From contig JAUJMG010000004.1 in NCBI GenBank assembly GCA_030446955.1, positions 1,393 through 37,412 of the forward strand: a stretch of DNA of 36,020 nucleotides, read 5' to 3'. The notes beneath the pieces are model-generated. The model ran no database searches, had not been told where the DNA came from, and saw only the letters and a program-made list of their open reading frames with translations. Position numbers and translations under genes: made by a program. Of the stretch, positions 7,275 to 14,438 are shown in pieces. This DNA comes from Thermomicrobiales bacterium. GTDB taxonomy: Bacteria; Chloroflexota; Chloroflexia; Thermomicrobiales; UBA6265. Numbering within the stretch: the first letter of the stretch is position 1; every line of letters starts with the position of its first letter.

Positions 7275-9281
7275 ATGGCATCGGTAGCGCAGCCGGCGGG
7301 AGCGGGAGCAGGGACGCAGACGGTTGCCCGTCCGGCGTTCAAGAAGGAATCCGGCCTCTGGAGCTGGATCACGACGGTCGACCACAAGCGGATCGGCTTG
7401 CTCTATGGCGTGACCGCCATCGTCTACCTGCTCATCGGCGGGTTGGAAGCGCTCGTCATCCGCACCCAGTTGATCGAGCCCAATAACGACTTGATCACCC
7501 TCGAGCGGTACAACGAATTCTTCACCATGCATGGCACGACGATGATCTTCCTCGCCGTCATGCCGCTCAGTTCCGCGTTCTTCAATTACATCGTCCCGCT
7601 CCAAATCGGTGCCCGGGATGTCGCCTTTCCCCGTCTCAACGCCTTCAGCTACTGGGTCTTCTTCTTCGGCGGCGCCATTCTCAGCCTGAGCTGGCTGGCC
7701 AACGCCGCCCCGAACATGGGCTGGTACGGCTACGCCCCTCTCACTGAGAGAGGGTTCAACTTAGGGCGTAACGTGGACTTCTGGGCGCTCGGCCTCCAGG
7801 TCCTCGGTATCGCCTCCGTTGCAGCCTCCCTCAACTTCATCATCACCATCCTGAATATGCGTGCCCCCGGCATGACCCTGATGCGGATGCCGCTCTTCAC
7901 CTGGAACGCGCTGATCGTCTCGATTCTGATCGTGATGGCCTTCCCCGCGATCACCATCGCCCTCGCGCTGCTCAGCTTCGATCGCTTCGCCGGCACCAGC
8001 TTTTACATCCCCTACATCTACGATGAGGCCACCCGGCAGATCGTGGCGCGCGGTGGTGATCCGCTGCTCTGGCAGCACCTGTTCTGGATCTTCGGCCACC
8101 CCGAGGTCTACATCCTGATCTTGCCGGCCTTCGGCATCATTTCCGAACTCATCCCGGTCTTCTCCCGCAAGCCCCTCTTCGGCTACGCGGTCATGGTCTA
8201 CGCGACCGCGACCATCGCCTTCCTCGGCTTCGGCGTCTGGGTCCACCACATGTTCACGGTCGGGCTCGGCCCGGTCCCCAACTCCGTCTTCTCCGCCAGT
8301 ACGATGCTGATCGCGGTGCCAACAGGAGTAAAGATCTTGAACTGGACCTCCACGATGTGGGGGGGGCAGCTCAACTTCACGACGCCCATGCTCTTTGCGG
8401 TCGGTCTCGTCTCCCAGTTTGTGATCGGCGGCATCTCCGGCGTCATGCACGGATCCCCGCCGATCGACCAGCACCACAACGACACCTACTTCGTGGTGGC
8501 CCACTTCCACTACGTGCTCTTCGGTGGCAGCATCTTCGCCCTGCTGGCCGGCATCTACTACTGGTTCCCCAAGTTCACCGGCCGCATGCTGAGCGAGAAG
8601 ATCGGCAAGTTGCACTTCTGGGTCACCTTCGCCGGATTCAACATCACCTTCTTCCCGATGCACTTCCTCGGCCTGGAGGGGATGCCCCGCCGCTATGGCA
8701 CCTACGGTGAAGGCAGCGGACTCCAGTTCTGGCACGTGGTCAGCAGCCTCGGCTCCTACCTGCTCGGGTTCTCGTTCCTAATCTTCATGTACAACATCGC
8801 GGTTAGCCTGCAGCGCGGTAAGAAGGCAGGCAACGATCCGTGGGATGGGGCTACCCTAGAGTGGTCGATTCCCTCCCCGCCGCCGGTTTACAACTTCGCC
8901 ACCATTCCCGTCGTGCGGCACCGGGATCCGCTCTGGGAGGAGAAGTACGGCCAATACGAAGGAGAGGGTCACACCGAGGAAGAGACGGTCGAGACGACCA
9001 TCGCCGGCTTCAAGATTGGCGAAGGCCAGGCTCCCGACGAGGACGCGGTGGAGCAGGCCGAGCGCCGCGCTGAGGCTGGAGACGAACACAATATCCACCT
9101 GCCCAACCCATCGTTCTGGCCGGTGGTGGCCTCCCTTGGTATCTTCTTGGCCGCCATGGGGCTGCTCTTCAGCTACCCACGGATCCCCATCGGTGCCCTG
9201 GATCTGCCGCTGCTTACTGCTGCCGGGATAGTCACGCTTATCGCCGGCATTTACGGATGGTCTCTGGAGCCGGCAAGCTAG
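7275..9281 (+). CDS. ctaD: Cytochrome c oxidase subunit I
   Basis: The 668-residue catalytic subunit reduces oxygen to water at the haem a3-CuB centre and pumps protons. It is an A1-type haem-copper oxidase with GHPEV: His275, Glu277 and the cross-linked Tyr279. CuB is completed by His324 and His325. The haem ligands are His86, His410 and His412 (VAHFHY), the K-channel lysine is Lys353 (PTGVKILNW) and the D-channel aspartate is Asp115. Beyond the twelve core helices there is an acidic, Glu-rich linker (about 555-610) and then two extra helices (about 618-636 and 646-662), an extension seen in some caa3-type subunit I proteins. The ATG at 7275 has a TAGGAG site. It lies 61 bp after ctaC. Confidence 0.97.
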   Translation: MASVAQPAGAGAGTQTVARPAFKKESGLWSWITTVDHKRIGLLYGVTAIVYLLIGGLEALVIRTQLIEPNNDLITLERYNEFFTMHGTTMIFLAVMPLSSAFFNYIVPLQIGARDVAFPRLNAFSYWVFFFGGAILSLSWLANAAPNMGWYGYAPLTERGFNLGRNVDFWALGLQVLGIASVAASLNFIITILNMRAPGMTLMRMPLFTWNALIVSILIVMAFPAITIALALLSFDRFAGTSFYIPYIYDEATRQIVARGGDPLLWQHLFWIFGHPEVYILILPAFGIISELIPVFSRKPLFGYAVMVYATATIAFLGFGVWVHHMFTVGLGPVPNSVFSASTMLIAVPTGVKILNWTSTMWGGQLNFTTPMLFAVGLVSQFVIGGISGVMHGSPPIDQHHNDTYFVVAHFHYVLFGGSIFALLAGIYYWFPKFTGRMLSEKIGKLHFWVTFAGFNITFFPMHFLGLEGMPRRYGTYGEGSGLQFWHVVSSLGSYLLGFSFLIFMYNIAVSLQRGKKAGNDPWDGATLEWSIPSPPPVYNFATIPVVRHRDPLWEEKYGQYEGEGHTEEETVETTIAGFKIGEGQAPDEDAVEQAERRAEAGDEHNIHLPNPSFWPVVASLGIFLAAMGLLFSYPRIPIGALDLPLLTAAGIVTLIAGIYGWSLEPAS

Positions 9282-9305
9282 CACCGGATTCGAGCAAGCC
9301 GGGGC

Positions 9306-9351
9306 GTTGGGAAGTCGAGATGCGACATCCGGTTCTTCTTGACTTCCCAAC
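9306..9351 (+). promoter_or_regulatory. Long perfect stem-loop between ctaD and ctaE
   Basis: GTTGGGAAGTC at 9306-9316 and GACTTCCCAAC at 9341-9351 are exact reverse complements. Pairing continues inward through 9320/9337 with one G-U, giving a 15-bp stem and 16-nt loop. It lies wholly within the 108-bp ctaD-ctaE gap, 38 bases before the ctaE start, with no T-run. Partial termination, processing or mRNA stabilisation are all possible. Confidence 0.6.
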
Positions 9352-9389
9352 CCACTCGACCTCTTGACTGATGACCGAAGGGAGTCCTC

Positions 9390-10112
9390 ATGGCGACGGC
9401 CGTTGAACTGGAGCGCGCGCACGGCGCCGGACACGGGGACGATCATGGCCATGCGGATCATCCGCCCACCAGTACCGGGTTGGACCACCGCAAGCTGCTG
9501 ATGTGGGCGTTCCTCGCCTCGGACTGCATGTTCTTCGGATCGTTGATCGCGACCTACATGATCTACCGCGGCCGGGCTGAGGATCTGGGCTTCGCACCCT
9601 TCCCGAGCGAGATTCTCGACATTCCCTACACCTCGCTCAGTGCCTTCGTGCTCCTCATGAGCAGCCTCACGATGGTGCTGGCGCTGTCGGCGATCCAGAA
9701 GGGAGACCATCGCGGCCTGCGGATCTGGCTTGCGGCTACCGCGCTGCTCGGCTCCATCTTCCTTGGCGGTCAGTACTTTGAGTTCACCGAGTTCTATCAC
9801 GAGGGTCTCTCGCTCCAGACCAACATGTTCGGGGCATCGTTCTTCGTGCTGACCGGGTTCCACGGCGCCCACGTGACCATTGGGGTGATCTGGCTGCTGA
9901 CCCTGCTCTTTCTGTCTCTCCGGGGCGGCGTGAAGCAGGAGGACAGCCTGGACGTGGAGTTAGCCGGTCTCTACTGGCACTTCGTCGACATCGTCTGGAT
10001 CGTCATCTTCACCCTCGTCTACCTGATCCCGTACGAGGAAGTCTCGGAGACGCAGACCGGTGCGTTCGCCCTTCTCGGGGGAATCCTCCGGAGCGTCGCG
10101 GCCATCTTCTAA
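9390..10112 (+). CDS. ctaE: Cytochrome c oxidase subunit III
   Basis: A 240-residue integral membrane subunit of the aa3/caa3 oxidase. A His/Asp-rich N-terminus (about 1-32) precedes hydrophobic segments carrying the family signatures FLASDCMFFGSLIATY, the glycine/aromatic GGQYFEFTEF, GFHGAHVTIGVIWL and the closing YWHFVDIVWIVIFTLVYL. The length fits bacterial five-helix subunit III. The ATG at 9390 is preceded by GAAGGGAG. Subunit III stabilises proton uptake in subunit I. It is separated from ctaD by a gap with a strong hairpin and is followed by ctaF after 71 bp. Confidence 0.95.
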   Translation: MATAVELERAHGAGHGDDHGHADHPPTSTGLDHRKLLMWAFLASDCMFFGSLIATYMIYRGRAEDLGFAPFPSEILDIPYTSLSAFVLLMSSLTMVLALSAIQKGDHRGLRIWLAATALLGSIFLGGQYFEFTEFYHEGLSLQTNMFGASFFVLTGFHGAHVTIGVIWLLTLLFLSLRGGVKQEDSLDVELAGLYWHFVDIVWIVIFTLVYLIPYEEVSETQTGAFALLGGILRSVAAIF

Positions 10113-10183
10113 GCGAATCGGCGAATGATCTCGCCCGGCGCCCTACCGCGGTTCCGGTGGGGTGGGGGCAGGAGGGAGCGAAG

Positions 10184-10618
10184 ATGGCGCACCAGGCACA
10201 CGGTGGGTCCTACATCGGTCCGGTTGAGAGCCAGGGGCCGGGCACGAAACCCGGCACCGACCACCAGGTGGACAACCACGAGCACCACCCGGGTGCGCGA
10301 ACGTATATCGAGGTGGCGGTGGTGCTGGCGATTATCACCGCCGTTGAGGTCGCCATCTATTACATCCCAGCGCTCGAATCGGTCCTCGTACCCTTGCTGA
10401 TCATCCTCTCGATCGCCAAGTTCGTCGCGGTCGTGGGCTTCTTCATGCACCTCAAGTTTGACGACCGCCGCTTCCGGTTCATGTTCATCGGTGGGCTGGT
10501 GATCACCTTCTCGGTCTTCATTGGTCTGCTCGCGATGCAGACCTTCAAGGAGTTCGAGGTCGCAGACATCCCCATTCCCGCCAACCGGGAAGGGGCGGAA
10601 GAACCTGCCGGGCACTAG
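10184..10618 (+). CDS. ctaF: Cytochrome c oxidase subunit IV (CtaF-like)
   Basis: A 144-residue small oxidase subunit of the prokaryotic COX4 / cytochrome C oxidase subunit IV family. After a His-rich hydrophilic N-terminus it has three hydrophobic helices with the family pattern. The first contains ARTYIEVAVVLAIITAVEVA, the second is followed by the conserved VGFFMHLKFD turn, and the third is FMFIGGLVITFSVFIGLL. I chose the ATG at 10184 because GGAGGGAG lies just upstream; an ATG at 10157 lacks such a site. The position after ctaE and before ctaG is the usual order. Confidence 0.9.
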   Translation: MAHQAHGGSYIGPVESQGPGTKPGTDHQVDNHEHHPGARTYIEVAVVLAIITAVEVAIYYIPALESVLVPLLIILSIAKFVAVVGFFMHLKFDDRRFRFMFIGGLVITFSVFIGLLAMQTFKEFEVADIPIPANREGAEEPAGH

Positions 10619-10671
10619 CAGCCTGCCGGCCTCGTTCCCCGCCCCGGCCCTCACAGGCTAACGGAGCCAGC

Positions 10672-11565
10672 ATGTCGCTCATCTCTTTTCCGGTCCTGCC
10701 CCCGCTCCACGGTGGAGCGGGTGTCCCGACCGGCCCGCTCAACAGTCATTGGTACCTGGAGCCCACCATCGGCCTTGGCGTCTTTGGCGCCGCGGTCGCC
10801 TACCTGCTCTGGGTTGGGCCGCTCAATCGGCGTCGCCCGGGCGCGGCGGAGCGGCCGGTGACGGGGGGGCAGGTTGCCTGCTTCCTCGGCGGATGCGCGA
10901 CGTTGCTCGTTGCCCTCGGGCCGCCTCTGGACGACTGGTCCGACTACTATCTGCTCAGTGCCCACATGGTCCAGCACTTGCTGCTGGTCCTGTTGGCGCC
11001 CCCGCTGCTGCTGCTCGGCCTCCCTGCCTGGGTGCTCCGACCGCTACTGCGCTGGCGGCTCGTGGCGCGCACCGGGTACCTGCTGACGCGGGCCGTTCCG
11101 GCCTTTGGCATCTCCGCTGCCGTCATGGTCGTCTGGCATGCGCAGCCGTTCTACGATGCCGCGTTGGGCAGCGCCCCGATCCACATCCTGGAACACCAGC
11201 TCTTTTTGGCTTCGGCCTTGCTGGCCTGGTGGCCGGTCGTCGGACCATTGCCGGAGTGGCCGCGCCTGGCGCTGCCGTTGCAGTGCCTCTACCTCTTTCT
11301 CCAGACCCTGCCCGGCGGCGTTGTTGGCTCCATCATCACCATGGCCGCACCGGGCCTCTACGAGCACTACCGCGACGCGCCTCGCTGGGGAATGAGCCTG
11401 GCGACGGATCAGGAGGTGGCAGGCCTCCTGATGTGGGTGGGCGCGTCCACGATCTACCTGATGCTGATTTCCGTCATCTTTTTCCGCTGGGCTGCTCAGG
11501 AGGAAGCGAAAGAAGGGCAGCCTCCGGCCTCCGTTCGCCCGCGCTCGGTTGCCACCCGTCCGTGA
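10672..11565 (+). CDS. ctaG: Cytochrome c oxidase assembly factor CtaG (caa3_CtaG family)
   Basis: A 297-residue polytopic membrane protein of the caa3_CtaG family (not the unrelated Cox11-type CtaG), implicated in making active caa3 oxidase. Visible signatures are SAHMVQHLLLVLLAPPLLLLG, VVWHAQPFYDAAL, HILEHQLFLASALLAWWPV and LYLFLQTLPGG. The conserved histidines in AHMVQH and LEHQ suggest copper or metal handling, which is inferred. About seven hydrophobic segments are present. The ATG at 10672 has an ACGGAG site. It is 53 bp after ctaF. Confidence 0.93.
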   Translation: MSLISFPVLPPLHGGAGVPTGPLNSHWYLEPTIGLGVFGAAVAYLLWVGPLNRRRPGAAERPVTGGQVACFLGGCATLLVALGPPLDDWSDYYLLSAHMVQHLLLVLLAPPLLLLGLPAWVLRPLLRWRLVARTGYLLTRAVPAFGISAAVMVVWHAQPFYDAALGSAPIHILEHQLFLASALLAWWPVVGPLPEWPRLALPLQCLYLFLQTLPGGVVGSIITMAAPGLYEHYRDAPRWGMSLATDQEVAGLLMWVGASTIYLMLISVIFFRWAAQEEAKEGQPPASVRPRSVATRP

Positions 11566-11722
11566 TCCTATTACAAGAGTGGGCGACGCCGGGACGTGCC
11601 GGATACAGCGAGACCTCCCTGGTGCCTCTATACTGTGCCGATTCCGAAGCATGAGGCTGCCCGCGCACGGTCCCTTGCAAGGCATCCTGTCGTCGGTGGC
11701 TGACCTCTGGAGTCTCTCGGCC

Positions 11723-12085
11723 ATGGTTGCGAAGTCGCCTCCCCGCCTACCTGCCCTCACCGCCTCAGAGGCCGAGGCTAAGCGCGAGCAGGAGGAGATG
11801 AGTGCCGCCTGGGCCTTCATCTGGATCCTCTTCGCCTTCAAGATGGCCACGGTCTTCCTGATCTACTGGGCGTCCCAGTCCTACGACACCGGCATGTTCC
11901 TCGTCGCCACCACCTGGTTCTGGCTCATCATCCCGGTCATCGCCTGCGCCGCTCCTCTCCTGTTCCGCTATCGCCTGCTCAAGGTTCGCCGGCGCCGCGC
12001 CCAGCTCCGTCGCTCGGAGTGGCTGCTCGATGACGACCTCCCTGACCCTCAAGCGGGAACGCCGGCGGCAGGCGCGCGCCGCTAG
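11723..12085 (+). CDS. Two-helix membrane protein of unknown function downstream of ctaG
   Basis: About 120 residues with a charged N-terminus (EAEAKREQEEMS), two hydrophobic helices (WAFIWILFAFKMATVFLIYW and MFLVATTWFWLIIPVIACAA) and a very basic stretch (KVRRRRAQLRRSEW) before a Pro/Asp-rich tail. The positive-inside rule predicts a cytoplasmic C-terminus. I do not recognise a family. The start is uncertain: the ATG at 11723 has a distant GGAG, and an in-frame ATG at 11651 has no site. A TATACT at 11629-11634 may be a -10 box. It lies 157 bp after ctaG, in the same direction. Confidence 0.6.
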   Translation: MVAKSPPRLPALTASEAEAKREQEEMSAAWAFIWILFAFKMATVFLIYWASQSYDTGMFLVATTWFWLIIPVIACAAPLLFRYRLLKVRRRRAQLRRSEWLLDDDLPDPQAGTPAAGARR

Positions 12086-12237
12086 CGTCCTCCTCGCGCG
12101 CAACCACGGGACCGGGAAGATGTGCCTATCATGGGCATCCGGGGGCGCTGGACAACCAGGGCCGGTGCCGCGAAACTGTGGTGAGATGAGGGGCCGCCGG
12201 GTTAGCGGCGGTCGCGCCGGGTGACGAGGGAGAAGGT

Positions 12238-12867
12238 ATGGTCGCCAAGCTGAAGCGCCAATTCATCACGCCGACGCTCATGCCGATCGCGGTCGCGATC
12301 GTCGTCGCCGTCATGATCATCACGATCGGCGAGATGCTACTGGCCTTGTACCAATCCGGGCGGCCAGAACTGCAGCGTGTCGAGTTGTGGGTCGGCACTC
12401 TGCTTTCGCTGGCCATCCTTGGCGTGGCTGCATTCCTCTCCACCCGGCCGGCGGGGCGCCTCGGACCCCTGGATCGCGAGGTTGCGATTGGCAAGCAGGA
12501 GTTCTTTGCTCCGGAGTTGCCGCCGGTGGATGTTGCCGCCCGCAACGGCCCCCTTGGCACCGTGGATGACATCACCGCGGGGTACATGCTCTACGCCCGC
12601 AACGGCGCCCTTGCCCGGGTGGTCGGCATCATCCCGGGGTCGGAGGAGTTTGGCCGCCGCTTCCGCGGCTTCATCTATGCCCAGGGCGTTCATGGGGCGA
12701 GCGACGAACTCTGGATTCCCTATGAGGCAGTAATGGCCGTCTACCCCGAGACCCAGTCTGCCTTTCTCGCGATCAAGGGGGATGAGACCGAGCACTTTGG
12801 TTGGAATCGTGCTCCCGCCAGCATGCGCCGCGGCGGGCACCCCAATCATTTCCCATCGGCAGGATAG
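12238..12867 (+). CDS. Membrane-anchored protein of unknown function, possible PRC-barrel-like domain
   Basis: A 209-residue protein with two N-terminal hydrophobic helices (about 12-37 and 50-66). A soluble region of about 140 residues follows. In it, VDDITAGYMLYARNGALARVVGII and later LWIPYEAVMAVYPE recall the beta-rich PRC-barrel pattern (a Gly turn, a variable loop, then an IP-x-x-V strand); this is a weak resemblance only. The C-terminus is basic and His/Pro-rich. The ATG at 12238 has a strong GAGGGAG site. It is last in the plus-strand run after the oxidase genes, so a respiratory or membrane-linked role is possible but unproven. Confidence 0.65.
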   Translation: MVAKLKRQFITPTLMPIAVAIVVAVMIITIGEMLLALYQSGRPELQRVELWVGTLLSLAILGVAAFLSTRPAGRLGPLDREVAIGKQEFFAPELPPVDVAARNGPLGTVDDITAGYMLYARNGALARVVGIIPGSEEFGRRFRGFIYAQGVHGASDELWIPYEAVMAVYPETQSAFLAIKGDETEHFGWNRAPASMRRGGHPNHFPSAG

Positions 12868-13089
12868 GGCCGGAGCCTGAGAGCTTATCGACTGATTTGG
12901 AGCCGTCGGCTAGCGAGGAGACCGCGCCTCGCGGCCGCCGGTGCCGGCTCTCTCTCAGTCTGCATCCACTCCTACTTTGGCTCACTGCCGGGCTGAGCCT
13001 CCGGTAGCGCGCTGCTGTGCTCCGCCGCACGGGAGTATCCAAGCCCGTGTCATCTTCCCTCGCCCGCGCCGATCGTCCAAGGACGTCCG

Positions 13090-13884
13090 ATGCCGCCGCT
13101 AGACCTGCGGACCGTAACCGCCACTCGCTACGTCACCCCGCTCCGGGAGGGCGGCTCCCTGCCCGCGATTGTCGAGGCGGACGACGACGGGCTCTACGTC
13201 CTCAAGTTTCGCGGCGCCGGCCAGGGGCCGAAGGCCCTGATCGCGGAGTTGGTCGCCGGGGAGATCGGCCGCGCACTCGGCCTGCCCGTGCCGGAGATCG
13301 TGCTGGTGGAACTGGACCCCGTGCTCGGGCGAGCGGAGCCGGACGAGGAGGTCCAGGATCTCGTCAAGGCAAGTGCCGGGCTCAACCTGGCTCTGGATTA
13401 CCTGCCGGGGTCCCTCGCCTTCACCCCGGCGGCCAAGCCGCCCCCGGACCCCGCCCTCGCCTCCGCGGTGGTCTGGTTCGACGCCTACGTCACCAACGTT
13501 GATCGCACCCCGCGCAACACGAACCTGTTGCTCTGGCACCGCCGGCTCTGGTTGATCGACCACGGCGCCGCACTCTATGTTCACCACGCCTGGGGCGACT
13601 ACCTAGCCCGCAGCGCCTCGCCGTTCCCCCAGGTTCGAGACCACGTCCTGCTCCCGTTCGCCGACGAAGTTTCGACCGCCGACGCCGACCTCCGGGACCG
13701 TCTGACGCCCGAGTTGCTGACGGGCATCATCGAAGCCATCCCTGATACCTGGATGCTGCCTGACCCGGCTTTCGCTGGTCCGGATGCCCAGCGCGCTGCC
13801 TATCTTGCGTACCTGCTCGCGCGCCGGGATGCCTCCCGTGCCTTTGTGGAGGAGGCGGTACGTGCTCGCGCGCAACTCGTTTGA
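13090..13884 (+). CDS. HipA_2-like kinase-fold protein
   Basis: A 264-residue protein resembling the stand-alone HipA-like kinase family (HipA_2). Expected elements are present: YVLKFRG with Lys39 as the ATP-binding lysine, a helix with Glu53 (AELVAGEIGRALGLPVPE), a catalytic segment with Asp131, Asn136, Asp138 and RNTNLL (141-147), and the metal-binding LIDHG with Asp157. HipA proteins are Ser/Thr kinases, and some are toxins that phosphorylate aminoacyl-tRNA synthetases; the target here is unknown. No HipB-like antitoxin is seen. Instead the gene overlaps a DUF3037 gene by 23 bases. The ATG at 13090 has a GGACG site. Confidence 0.85.
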   Translation: MPPLDLRTVTATRYVTPLREGGSLPAIVEADDDGLYVLKFRGAGQGPKALIAELVAGEIGRALGLPVPEIVLVELDPVLGRAEPDEEVQDLVKASAGLNLALDYLPGSLAFTPAAKPPPDPALASAVVWFDAYVTNVDRTPRNTNLLLWHRRLWLIDHGAALYVHHAWGDYLARSASPFPQVRDHVLLPFADEVSTADADLRDRLTPELLTGIIEAIPDTWMLPDPAFAGPDAQRAAYLAYLLARRDASRAFVEEAVRARAQLV

Positions 13885-14263
13885 GTACTCCATTATCCGG
13901 ATCGTGCCCCGGGTGGAGCGCGGCGAATTCGTCAACGCTGGAGTCGTGCTCTTTTCTCGGCCGCGGCGCTTCCTGGATGCTCGTGTCCACCTGGACCCCG
14001 CCCGCCTCGCCGCCCTCGCGCCGGACCTAGACCTGGCCGCCGTGCGTTCCCACCTGGAGTTGATTCCCCGGTTGTGTGCCGGCGATGGGGAGGCCGGTCC
14101 CATCGCCCGGCTCTCCCAGGCGGAGCGCTTTCACTGGCTCGTCGCCCCCCAGAGCACGATCGTCCAGCCCTCTCCGGTCCATTCGGGGCTTTGCGACAAC
14201 CCCTCCGACGCCTTGGAGCGCCTCCTAAAGAGCATGGTCCTCCCACCCATGGCCTCCTCGTGA
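13862..14263 (+). CDS. DUF3037-family protein overlapping the HipA_2-like gene
   Basis: About 133 residues with the DUF3037 signature near the N-terminus: FEYSIIRIVPRVERGEFVNA followed by GVVLFSRPRRFLDARV. The function is unknown. The GTG at 13862 lies just after GGAGGAGG, a near-perfect site inside the end of the upstream coding region, so I prefer it to an ATG at 13784. The 23-base overlap implies translational coupling. DUF3037 genes are, to my recollection, regularly found next to HipA_2 genes, suggesting a functional partner such as substrate, inhibitor or antitoxin-like protein; this is inference. Confidence 0.85.
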   Translation: MLARNSFEYSIIRIVPRVERGEFVNAGVVLFSRPRRFLDARVHLDPARLAALAPDLDLAAVRSHLELIPRLCAGDGEAGPIARLSQAERFHWLVAPQSTIVQPSPVHSGLCDNPSDALERLLKSMVLPPMASS

Positions 14264-14311
14264 GAGCCAGTTGGCCTGGTGACCCACTGGCTCATACCGA
14301 ATCCAGCTGCA

Positions 14312-14407
14312 GGTTGTCCTTTTCCCCGGTGTCGACGTCCCGGTGCTCCGGGAAGAATCTCTGGGCTCATCCCACGAAGCCCCTCCAGGGCTGAACGCGG
14401 GCGGCCA
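14312..14407 (+). repeat. Dispersed intergenic repeat, copy A
   Basis: The 65 bases at 14343-14407 align without gaps to the reverse complement of 22332-22396 with 52 identities. Similarity extends weakly further left to about 14312. The copy fills most of the 175-bp gap between the DUF3037 gene and the convergent WD40-like gene. It has a degenerate internal inverted repeat where copy B has a perfect one. Confidence 0.65.
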
Positions 14408-14438
14408 GGCAAGCTCAGGAAGCCATCCGGGATCCGTC

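Noticed and set aside
13630..13650. GGTTCGAGACC, a tRNA T-arm-like string
   Set aside because: It lies inside the HipA_2-like coding region and no matching acceptor or anticodon arms are nearby.
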